Source of the DNA: Halicephalobus mephisto
Taxonomy: Eukaryota; Nematoda; Chromadorea; Rhabditida; Panagrolaimidae
DNA length: 64,000 nt
Reading direction: 5' to 3'
Assembly: GCA_009193035.1 (NCBI GenBank)
Contig: SWDT01000099.1
Coordinates: forward strand, 310,001 to 374,000
Shown here: positions 43,314-54,500 of the stretch, in pieces
Layout: every line of letters begins with the position of its first letter
Numbering within the stretch: the first letter of the stretch is position 1
The notes under the pieces: generated by a model
Told to the model about the DNA's origin: nothing
The model's input: only the letters and a program-made list of their open reading frames with translations
The model's database searches: none
Made by a program: the position numbers and the translations under genes

Positions 43314-43934
43314 ATGGGGGCGTGTGTTTCGAAAAAAAATAATAAAGAAAAAGATAAAACTGATGTAAGTTTTATTTTTTCCAAAAGGTCATCTGATGTC
43401 GAAAATTTCAGATGCCTGATGTGGGAGAGATCAGAGAAGAAGACTTGAGGGGGATCTTCCGGGAGTTCGACCTTAACGGAGACGGTTTTATCCAGAAAGA
43501 TGAACTCAGAGCCGGCAAGGATTAATTTTATTATTCTAAAAAAAGAAAATTTAGTAATGATAAAAATGGGCCAATCGCCTACGGAAGAGGAATTGACGGC
43601 CATGTTCACCGCCGCCGACCGGGACCAAGATGGAAACATCGATTTCGATGGTATTCAATTTTAAAAATATTTAAAATAATTCAAATTTTAAGAATTCTTG
43701 ATGATTGCCCATGCAAATCCGCTTTCGTTGTCTTTGAAGGCTGTTTTCGAGGAACTCGACGTCGATGGAGACGGTCACATCACCAGAAGCGAGCTTCGAA
43801 CGGCATTCCAGCGGATGGGACATACCTTGACCGACGCCGAAATCAAGGCCATTTACAAACACGTCGACGTCAATCAAGACGGAAAAATCAACTTCCAAGA
43901 ATTCTGCTTGATGATGACCAGAAAGAAACCCTAA
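43314..43934 (+). CDS. Calmodulin-like four-EF-hand protein with acylated N-terminus
   Basis: Calcium sensor. Exons 43314-43364, 43412-43514, 43555-43650, 43693-43934 join in frame to 163 residues. MGACVSKK is a consensus for N-myristoylation at Gly2 and palmitoylation at Cys4, so the protein is probably membrane-bound, unlike calmodulin. Loops: DLNGDGFIQKDE, DRDQDGNIDFDE, DVDGDGHITRSE, DVNQDGKINFQE, all with acid at 1, 3, 5 or Asn, and Glu at 12. ARIFREF-like GIFREF and AFQRMGHTLTDAEI correspond to calmodulin positions. It resembles the C. elegans cal-type proteins, but I cannot say which. Intron 2 is only 40 bp and starts with GC instead of GT (CCG|GCAAGG). The ATG lies 1 nt after TTTTCAG. 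Confidence 0.93.
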
Positions 43935-44095
43935 CTTCACCTGCCAATGAATTAAACTTTTCATTTTTCTCTTGCCTATGGCTACTTCACTGTGATTCTA
44001 TCCTCATTCCGGTTAAAATTCTATTTTTCCCTAATTAACCTCATAATTCTGAAAAGATAAAAGTTTGAACCCGTTGATGAAACTGAGAAACGCAA
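43935..44095. other. Convergent 3' ends, calmodulin-like and MADF genes
   Basis: 161 bp between stop codons. AATTAAA at about 43949 may serve as poly(A) signal for the calmodulin-like gene. Confidence 0.5.
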
Positions 44096-45283
44096 TTATG
44101 TCGAATCCCTCGAGGAGAGCTTGATTTGGGTCTCGAAAATGATGTCGTTGATTTGCTTCTGGACTTTGAGGAATTCTGTTTTGCTGATGGATCCAATTTC
44201 CTTTAGTTGTCGGTTCAAGTAGCGGCCTGAAATGTTACCACTGATCATATTGTTGTGAAAATTATAAATAAACATGAAAGATTGTTACAAAATGAAATTT
44301 TGCAATTTTTAAAGAAGTAAAATTTGGGTTTTGCTTGACAGCGATTTCGAAACCGATGTTTTGGGACTGTATTCTTTTTAAATACATCTAGAAACCTCCA
44401 AATAGGGTTGATATGAAATATAAAACCCTTATCTACATTCTAAGACTAAAAGTCATATATGAAATTGTTATGAATTCCCGAAAATCACACCACTGAAATG
44501 ACCTTTCGAAAACAGCTCGAGTTGCTTGTGAAATTTAAAAAACCTACAGTAATAAGTGTAGTCGTCTTCTTCTTCCATATTTGAAGAGACATTGGGATTT
44601 ACAAAGGGCTTGGCAGGAGGATTAGAGATACTTATAACGGAACTGGAAACTGGCTCATCTGAATCCCTCATTTTCTTCGAAGATTCTGCCACAGACTCTC
44701 CAGTGATCTTCCTCTTCGAATCACCGTCTCGTGGACTCGGGGAAGAAGCATTACTGTCGTCATCGTCGATTTGGTCAATAAAGAGCAAACTGCTGAAGAA
44801 TCTCCACTTCGGCGTTCCTGCATCTTCTCTTTCGTGTCTTTTTTTCACTTTGATATATGTATCCTGGAAATAATTATCAGTAATACGCAGTCTGGTGAAT
44901 ATAAGTGTACCTTCAAGTTTTTCCACTGTTTTTCAATGTCCTTCGACCTAAGCGGGATGTCGTCGGTGCTCAGGGCTTCCGCTATCTCGGCCAGGGCCTG
45001 TTTGCGTTGGACCAACGACATTGGCTCCCTCGATTTTGTGTCCCATAAGATCGGTCTTTTCTCAACTTGTTCAATAATCATGAATCTGAGAGAATCTGGG
45101 TAAATCGCCGTCGTCGTTCGTCTTCTCGGAGAAGTGTCCTACAATCGCGAAATATAATTTCGCAAAGTTCGCAAATTTTTTATTTACAATATTCATATAT
45201 AAAAATTAATTAAAAACACTTACCGATACTCCATTTTCACCTTTTACAACGAATTCATCTTGAAGAAACGATAAATCGGTCAT
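44096..45283 (-). CDS. MADF-BESS domain protein (putative transcription regulator)
   Basis: MADF is a Myb/SANT-like DNA-binding domain; BESS mediates protein contact. Exons 45283-45224, 45138-44911, 44863-44548, 44226-44096 join in frame to 244 residues. MADF covers about 40-125: RFMIIEQVEKRPILWDTKS, KQALAEIAEALS, LRSKDIEKQWKNLKDTYIKV, KKRHEREDAGTPKWRFFSSL. A Ser/Asp/Pro-rich linker follows (SPSPRDGDSKRKITGES). The C-terminal RYLNRQLKEIGSISKTEF with FLKVQKQINDIIFETQ fits a BESS motif (residues about 200-240). The ATG is 4 nt after CCCTCAG. Head to head with PHAF1 (236 bp). The family is expanded in nematodes and insects, so an orthologue cannot be named. Confidence 0.85.
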
Positions 45284-45519
45284 TTTACTGAGGGAATAGG
45301 GAACTTGAAGCTGAAGACCGCGGTGCTCGGGCGAAGCGAAGTAAAAAGGCGAACGATTTTCGCGACAAAACAAGTCACATGCAGACGGAAACGCTACCAA
45401 ACATTCCTCTCCGATAAATGCTGCTACAATGAAGATCATTTTTGTTTTTTTATTTTAATCAATAATTTATATTTCTTATTTCATATATAAATATTACTTT
45501 TTTCTTTCAGATTTTTGAG
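45284..45519. promoter_or_regulatory. Divergent promoter region, MADF-BESS / PHAF1
   Basis: 236 bp between divergent starts. The left half is GC-richer (CGGTGCTCGGGCGAAGCG). TTTTTTCTTTCAG at 45498-45510 is the acceptor before the PHAF1 ATG. Confidence 0.4.
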
Positions 45520-48500
45520 ATGGTTTGTTTGGAATTCGAAGTTTTGCCTGAATCGTCTTTGAGGAACGACATTCTGGAGCTCGTCCTGGGCACGCCGATC
45601 AACCAAGTCATTTCCGCTCTTCAGAATGCTTCCAAAGTTGTCAGAAATGTCGATTTGATTTTTTCTCAAGAGGTTTTTATTTTCCAATGACGATCGATAT
45701 ATGAACTTTTTCCAGGAACCTTTCCAGAAGGACATCACGATAACTTTGAAGAATGACGGCATCAGACTTAGTTTCGACGGAGAATCGCAGCTTCTGAAGG
45801 TTTGTTAATCGATTGATTAGTTAATAGAAGTCTGTAGAAGCTTCTGGGATGTTTTGGAATTTCTTAAAATTCAGCGGAAATTTCGAAAATTTTGTGGGGA
45901 TTATATGGAAACTTTTGGGACTTTTCAGAGTTCAGTTTGAATTTTAGGGATCTTTAAGAATATTGTGGAAGCTTGTAGGATCTTCAAGGATTTTGTGGAA
46001 GCTTGTAGGGTCTTCTAAGATCTTGTGGAAGCTTCTGGGATTTGCCCAAGTTCTGTAGAGATTTTTAGAATTTTTTAAGTTTCTAGAGTCTTTCAGAAAT
46101 TCCTGTATATCTTGTAGAAGATTCTGGAGCCTTTCAGAAGATCTTAAACTCTTCCAGAATTAATTTAAAAACCCTGAAATATGCAAAAATCACAGGCAAA
46201 TTTCAGGAATGTTCTGAATTTTCATAAAAATCTGGAGTTTTTCGAAATTTTAAATATTTTTAAGTTTTGGAAATTCCTCTCGAAACTATTTCGTAACATT
46301 ATTTCCTTCAATAATGTAATTCGTTGAATTTCAGTTGATCGAAGTCTTTGATTTCAAGAACATTACCCTCAAGTACTGTGAATTCGTTTTCTCGTCTCCA
46401 GAAGAAGAAGCGAACATCAACAAAATCGAAAAAGTCTTCGGTGCCACTCTTCCAGGAGTTTACGACGAAGAACAGAAGATGTACCTGTTGAAATGGAGAG
46501 GAGTCTGTTTCTGTTTTCCAGCCAAAGATTCTTCCGCTATTCAGTCCTATGCCCATGGACTTGGATCTCTTCAATTTTCGAATAATTCCGTGCCTTTTCT
46601 CCAGAGAATGATGATTTACTCAGGAAACAATCCAAGCGAACCGAAGTAAGTTTTATTTCAATTTTTTAAAACAAATTTTGAAATTTAAAAAATAGTGATT
46701 TTTGAATTTCCGCGAAAAAATGGTAAACTTACTGAAATCAACTCGTTTTCTTTTTACTTTACCTAAATTCTAAAATCTAGAAAATTCTGGAAATTCCTTT
46801 CAAAAAAATTTGATTTTTACAATAGTGTGATTTTTGAAATTTTTGAATTCCCGCGCAAAGGACGAGAGCTTTGTTAAAATACAAAAATGGTAAATCTGGC
46901 AATTTGACCGGAATTGACTCGCTCTGCGGATTAGTTCTTTTATCACTCGCGTTTTTACCTAAATTTCAAGCTTTTCTAAAAAATCTTAAAAATTTGCATA
47001 AATTTCGCTTTTTAAATTATTTTTTCAGATTGCCCGAGATGCCGTTGATGGCTTACTGTGGTAATCCTTCCTTGAAATCTGTTCAATCCATAACTGAATC
47101 GGGAAAAATCTCCGGTTTAAAATTTCTTTATTATGCCGAAGATTCACCTCCAAATTCGAACAAGAAACTAGTGAATCCTCCTCTGTTTGAAAGGATTGTC
47201 CGTCTTGGAGACACTGAGCAATCTGTTCTTTCTGCCTTAGGGGCTCCGAACAAGGTGTTTTTCAAATCAGATGAGAAGATGCTGATTCAAAGATGTCCCA
47301 GTCAAGTCAAAATTGACGACAGTAAACCAGATATGTTTTTCAATTACTTCACACTTGGAACGGTTGGTTTAATTTTAAATTACGAAAAATAATGTTTTTA
47401 ACAAGGAATACTGTAGCGTGGATTACGGTAATTCCAATATCTACGGGTGGTTTGATGTACAAGAATTAAAATTCGGAAATAGGGGTTTTTAAGATTTCTG
47501 TGGTCATGGTATAGGAAATTTTGAATTTATTTTGGATGAATATATTTTTAAAAATCTGCGAAATCGTGTAAAATTACGAAATAGCTGTTGCGAAAAACCA
47601 AAATTACCACATAAGTTACTTTAAGATTTGTTAAAGGTATTCTGGAACCTTCTAGGATTTCATATTAGCTTCTGGAATGTTCTAGAATTTAATTGAAACC
47701 TCTGGAAGCTTAGAATTTTCTTGAAATTTTCGAAAGTTTCCAGAATCCAATAGGAGATTCAGAACTCTAAGAATATAAGAAGAATTTCAGAAAACGGAAT
47801 TTAATCATAAATTTTTTAACCTGGAATTTTCTTGAAATTTTCGAAAGTTCCCAGAATCCAATAGGAGATTCAGAAATCTAAAAATATAAAGAGAATTTCA
47901 GAAAACGGAATTTAATCATAAATTTTTTAATCTCGAATCCTCTGGAAATTTTCGAAAGTTTCCAGAATCCGCCGGGAGTGGTGCAGAGGCGGTGGGCGCT
48001 GTTGTATCACACGTCGAAGCGCAGGTTCGAATCCCGGTCGGCCAAAACCCAGGTCGTAAAAGCCTAACCTCTCCTCAGGAGAGTAGGGGTGAAAAGGGGA
48101 CACATTTGAATGTGGAAGATTAAAAGGCGAGTCCGAGTGCTGCTGGCCCCAGCGGACCCGTAACAGGCTAAAATCGACCCCTGTGGTTAGTGGACCCTAA
48201 TGGTTACTAGACCCTTGTGGTTAGTGGGAGGCCCACCTACACTACACCCAGCAGTTTGTAAGAACTCTCGAAAGCCTGCGATTTTGAGAAGTTCTTTCAG
48301 GCTCGAATACTGGGGCATCTTTTATCTTTTATCTTTTATCTTTCCAGAATCCAAGAGAAGCTTCTAGAATCTCCAAAAATTTCGCAATTTTCAAAAGCTT
48401 CCAGAATTCCATGAAGATTTTTTAAAATTAATATTTTTAAATTTAAAATAATCCTAAAAACTTGTCACAAGAAAATTTCATTAAAAAAGTTCATTTCCAT

Positions 48501-51500
48501 TTTTTAAATTATATGATTTATTGCAAAAAATATATTGGCACGAGATCAAAGAATATCTTTGACATTTACAAAAGGGTCAAGGAAACAATTTCCTGAGAAA
48601 AATAATAGGGCAAGTTGAAGCAAAAAAAAACTGATATTTCACCGATGAATATTTTTAATTTTTTTCTATTTTTTTTAAAAAGTGACGAACATGGATCCTG
48701 GTGGAGGTGGAGGTAAATGTGACGGAGGGGAATCACTATTTGAAGGCGATAACGGCTCACTTATTGCTGATGTTACGGTAGAACTTGCACATGGACCGTT
48801 GGGGGACATGAATGGGATACTGGTGTCGATCATGGGATGGGTTAATCTGGTTCTGGTTTGTTCTTTAGTCAAATATGTTCCTTTGTATTTTTGTTTTTTG
48901 CTACAACTTATGAAAGCAATAATTAGTAGGGATACGATAGTTATGGCGACAAGTAAGGATATCAAGAGGATTATTAGCTCACTGGATTGAGTAAATCCAT
49001 AACTGGCTCCGAATAATATTGCGCAATCGTTTATGTGCTGTACTCGATGGACAGGCCTTCCAGCGACGAGTTGAGGACTGGCACAAGTGGTTTCGGAATA
49101 TCGTAATTCAGATGAATAAGCATTTCTTTGAATCATGAATTGTTGAAGCATCTGGGTTATACATCGACAATCAAGGGGATTGTGATGGATATACAGCATA
49201 TCTAAGGAGTTTATGAAACTTGACATTACTGTAGTCGAAAAAGTTCTGAAATATTTAAATTATTGAAATTTTTGAATATTAATAACTTTGAAAATTGAAT
49301 AATTTTGTATTTTTTATATGAAATTTTGGAAGTTATTTTGGGTGAATTTTTACTTTTTTAGGGTTCTGGTATTGAAGATTATAATTCTTTAGAAGTGGAA
49401 TTAGTCTTCGGAATCTGGGATTTTGAAGGTTAACTGTTAATTTGAGATTCAGAAATTACTAGTTTGATTACGGTATTGTAAGTAGTTTTTTGTTCAATTT
49501 TAGGGATATTTAAAGTCTAAATTCAGAATTCAAGATTCTGAAAATCAACTATTAATTCTGATCCAGAATTTACTAGTTTGATTACGGTATAAATCCTTTT
49601 TTTTGTTCAATTTTAGGGATATTGAAAGTCTAAATTTAGAATTAAAAGTTAGTCTTCAGAATTCAAGATTCTGAAAATCAACTATTAATTCTGATCCAGA
49701 ATTTACTAATCTGATTACGGTATAAATCCTTTTTTTGTTTAATTTTAACTATAGAATTGAATTATCTCATGATTATTTGGAATTTAAAAATTTTCAACTT
49801 ACGTGAGTAAATTGTGGGAGATGTCTAAAACTTTCAAACTCGGCAAAAGACTCCCAATGTCGTCGGGTAAATATTCTATTCTGTTTTTTGATATATTTAA
49901 AAACAAAAATCGCGTGTATTCATACGGTAGATTAGCAGGAATTTCTCTTATTCCATTTGCAGCCATATGCAAATGAGTCAAACTTGTAAGAGAATAAGTT
50001 AATCGATGATGAAATCCTCCAAGATTATTTCCAGATAAATCCAAAATTTTAATTGTTTGTTGAGCATTTCCAAGAATAGAAGAATCAAATTCTTCAAAAT
50101 AATTAAAACTTAAATCGATAGAAGAAATTTTTGTATCTGCAAATGCCTCAGGCGAAATTGCAGTTTCATCAATTCCGAGTAAATTATGGCCTAAGTAAAT
50201 TGAAGTAATGTTACAACTGCAAAATGCACAAGGTTCTAAAATTCTAATTTGATTTCTGGATAAATCCACAACTTCTAGTCCAGATAATGCCCGAAGAGTA
50301 CGACTAGGAACATAAGTGAGATTATTTCCAGCTAATCCAAGTCTTTTTAAATGATCGATTCTTGAAAGTTTTAATTCTGAAATTCCTTGATCTCCAATTC
50401 CACAATGATTTAATTCTAGTCTTCTTAAATAAGGCGTATCAGTGAATAATTCGCTGATTTGTTTGTGGGATAAATGATTGCCATCTAGTTGAAGTGTTTG
50501 AAGCGATTTTGGACCAACAAGTAAATTAGCAGGTAATTCTGTGATTTTATTATGAGCGAGATTTAGGGATTTAAGTTTTTTTAGTAAATTGAAAGCTCCG
50601 GAAGGTAGACTTGAAAGTCGATTATGTGAAAGATCCAAATGTTCTAGATTTTGCAATCCGGCAAAACTGGTCATGTAAAGTTGATCAATGTGATTTCCTC
50701 GTAGGTTGAGATGAGTCAAATATTTCAATCTTGCCGAAGGTGAAATTGAAGGAATATTGCAATTTATAAAAGAAATTCGTTCTAGCTTTTGGAATCTGTT
50801 CAAATTATCGTCCCATTCGAAAGAATTAGGTCTATTTCCAGGAGCAGTGATTTCCAAAACGTTGATTTTTAAAGGTAGTTTTTCGAGGATTTTTCCAAAA
50901 GTGGAATCGTTCAATCCTCCTTTGTGGCAATTGATGACGACAGTTTCCTTGAATTCAGTTGTGAGATACTCACATTCGCACTCAATAGGACAAATCCCGT
51001 TCGAGTGACCAAATCCTCCAGAAAATAAAATAAATAAAAGGAGACTCCGTAATACCATTTCTAAAAGAGGAAAACTGGATCAGTTTCACTTGAGAAAAGT
51101 GGATAATCGAATATGAAAATGACACGCGGAAAGAAAAAAATTCGACCACCCTCCGATTTTAATTTAGATTCAGAACGGCGCCGATTAGTCCAAATCCTCC
51201 TATAATAACCAAACGGGAAATCAAGGTAAAAGGCTAATTCCCCGAGTAAGCCGTTGTTTTGACTTGGTTCGTAGTAATCATTATACAAAAAGTGGAAATG
51301 AACGTTTTTGGGAAATTATCTGGACGCGAATTTTTAAAATTAAAATTAAAAAATATACAATGCTAAAAATATATGATTTTAAAAAATAATACTAAAAGCT
51401 TTGATTTTGAAAAATATAAAGTAAAATATATATAGAACGTAAATAAAAAGTAGGAAATTACGAAATTTAGGTAAACGAAGGAAGAAGAGAAAAAAGGAGA

Positions 51501-54500
51501 GAGAGAGAGCGAGTGAAAAGAGAGCGAGTTGATTTTCGTAGTGATTTGCCAAATTTATCGTTTTTTTACTTTCACTCGCCCTTACGCGGGAATTCAAACA
51601 TTAAAATTCCTCAAAATTTTCTTGAAATTTTAAAACTTTTTTAGAAACTTTAAAAATATCCTAAAAAGTAGGAAGAGAGCGCGAATGACCACAAAGAGTC
51701 AATTTCGGTCGCCAGATTTACCGTTTTTTCCACTCCTTAGTTTACGCGGAAATTTAAAACTTCAAAAATATAAAAATTTAAAAAATTTGTTTAAATATGA
51801 ATTTCCAAAATCCCAAAATGTCATAAAAGAAATAAGAAAAACGACTCGAGACGGTGCGAGTCGATTTTTGTTTTACATTGCCGGTTTTACCGTTTTTAAA
51901 AAACTCGTTTTTTCGCGAAAATTTAAAATTCAATATTTTTAAAATTCTAATATTTGTTTCATGAATTACCGAAAAACAGGAACACTAGGGTCAAAAAGTG
52001 ACCATTTTGGGGAAAACCAGGACAAATCGGAACGTGTGAACAACCACAAAACAAACAAAATTGATGAAATTGATGAAATTTTTCATTGGACCGATGAATG
52101 ATTTTTACTTTTTAGTAAAGTTGTAATTTGCCTGGACAAATTGAAAAATGAACAACTTGTCCAGTTAATTTTCTCAATAATAACCTTGAAAATTAACTTT
52201 GGTAAAATAAAAATAAATATTAATTTTCTTTTTATCGAAAAATAAATTTCGAATATTTTAACCAAGGTTGTCATTGAAAAAATTGACTAAGTAAGTTGTC
52301 AATTTTTCAATTTGTTCGGGCAAATTAGAATCTTACTTTTTAGAAAAATGAAAAATCTGAATTTAAAAATTTTGTTTTTGGAAATTTCAAAAATAAAAAT
52401 GCTTTTTCATGCATTTTTAAAGGTTTTGCCATTACCGGACCGTTCGGAAGCCAATCCAGAAAAGAGCCCGAGGGGCTGTGAAGTCAAGTTATTTGCCAGA
52501 AATTTGAGAAGAAAGAGTTTTGTTTCGATGAAGACCAGGAATTCAGTTTCTGGAAAATAAATTACTTCACAAATAGCCAAAAATGACCATTTTACGATTT
52601 TCTAATTTTTTTGTAAATAAGATTAGAATTCTGTGGGAAGTTTCAGAAGCAAATGGAAGGGATTGTGAAAATTTCCGAGGAATTCTAGAATCTTGGGAGA
52701 ATTTTTGGGTTTTTCAGAAGTTTGAAGAATTCTGGAGGCTTCTATAGTGTTTTTGAAGATTTTAAAAATCTTTAAAATTTTATGAAAAGCTTCAAAATTT
52801 TTCAAAAATTTATTTTTATATTCTATAATGTTTTTAAAGATTTTTTAAGTTTTTTAAAATTTAGAAAAAATTCCAGAATTTTTCGAAAATTTATTTTTAT
52901 ATTCTATAATATTTTTAAAAATTTTTTTAATTTCTAAAAACCTGGGAAAAATTCCAGAATTTTCCGAAAATTTATTTTTATATTCTATAGTATTTTTAAA
53001 ATTTCTAAAATGTTACAAAATAACTCCAAAGTTTTTCGAAAATTTATTTTTATATTCTTTAATTTTCCAAAATTTTGTAAAAACCTAAAATTTCAGAAAT
53101 TTTCTAGAATTTCACAAGTTTCTAGAATCTTTTAAAATAAATTTTAACTTTTAAATTTTCCAGAATCCAATTGAAACTTCTGGAATTGAGATTCTAGAAG
53201 CTTATAAAAAATTCCAAAAATTCGCATAAAAGGATTTTCGTAATAATGCACATTTCTAATTTTTAAAGTAGTGTGATTTTTGGGAACCGCGCAAAGGATG
53301 CAATTGACAGCTTTGGAAAGCAGGAAAAGCGTGAGACAAGTGCAAAAGACTCGTACGAGTTCAACAACACTAGTTTAACTTTATAAATGGATCAAAAATA
53401 CTAGTTTAACTTTATAAATGGACCAAAAACACTAATTTAACTTTATAAATGGACCAAAAATACTAATTTAACTTTATAAATACATCAAAAATACTAGTTT
53501 AACTTTATAAATGGATCAAAAATGCTAGTTTTATAAATGAATCAACAATACTAACTTTATAAATGGATAATCTGATTTTGAAACCCCAACTCTTAGGTTG
53601 ACACGGGATTTGGATTGTTTATATCTGATATTTGGCATGACGGATATTCTCAAGGGCAATCAAAATTTGGAAATTTAAAAAATGTCAAAAAAAGACAAAA
53701 TTATAAAAATTGAGATCTATGAAGTGGTCAAAAATAAAATTTTCAATGTTTAACCAGATCAATCGGGATTTGTGTGTATTTATGGAAATTCGAAATCAAA
53801 CTGAAATTTGCAGTTTGGTTAGAATTTTCGAACAAACTGGATTATTCAATTGTTTTTCAAGAAAATTCAATTTGACTTTGATGTTGACCACTTTACAGAC
53901 CTCAGCACAAAGTTCCGGCTTATCAAAATTGATGGTCAGAGTTTAAACTCAAAGTTGGTTGTCAAAGTTAGCAGTCAGAATTTGAAGTCGAAATTGATCG
54001 TTAAAGTTAATTATTAGAGTTGAAAGTTAAAGTTGATAATCAAGCTTTCAAGTCGAAGTTGATTGTTGAAGTTAATTATTAGAGTTAAAAGTTAAAGTTG
54101 ATAATCAAAGTTGACTACCAAACTTTGAGGTCGAAATTAATAGTCAAAGTTAACGATCAAAGTTAATGGTTAAAATCGGAAGTCAAAGTTAACTATCAAA
54201 GTTCGAAGCTAAAGTTGATTGTCAAAGTTCGAAATCAAAGTTGACTATCAAAGTTCAAAGCCATATTTGATAACCAAACTTTGAGGTCGAAGTTGATTAT
54301 CAAAATTCCAAGTCAGAACTTAAACTTTTCGCGTTAAGACGAAGATTACGATTTTTTATTTAAAAATATGTCTTATCTAAATTAACAGAATTTTATTTAA
54401 ATTTTTTAAATCCAAACATAACTTTCAAGTTGTGTCTTGGCGCGAAAAGTCCAAATTTGGACTTGGACTCTGACTGGTAACTGTAATAAAGCAGAATACA

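Noticed and set aside
45520..47400. PHAF1 as a complete four-exon gene ending at 47392
   Set aside because: The frame after 47362 runs through a donor (ACG|GTTGG) to a stop, and the missing C-terminal third of the family is found in phase at 57975-59305.
47971..48042. A functional tRNA gene
   Set aside because: A- and B-box-like words are present, but the acceptor and T stems mismatch, and the sequence continues into a SINE body flanked by a target-site duplication.
53710..53946. A 78-residue frame before the AAAGTTGA repeat
   Set aside because: Its end runs into the short-period repeat and no domain or splice context supports it.
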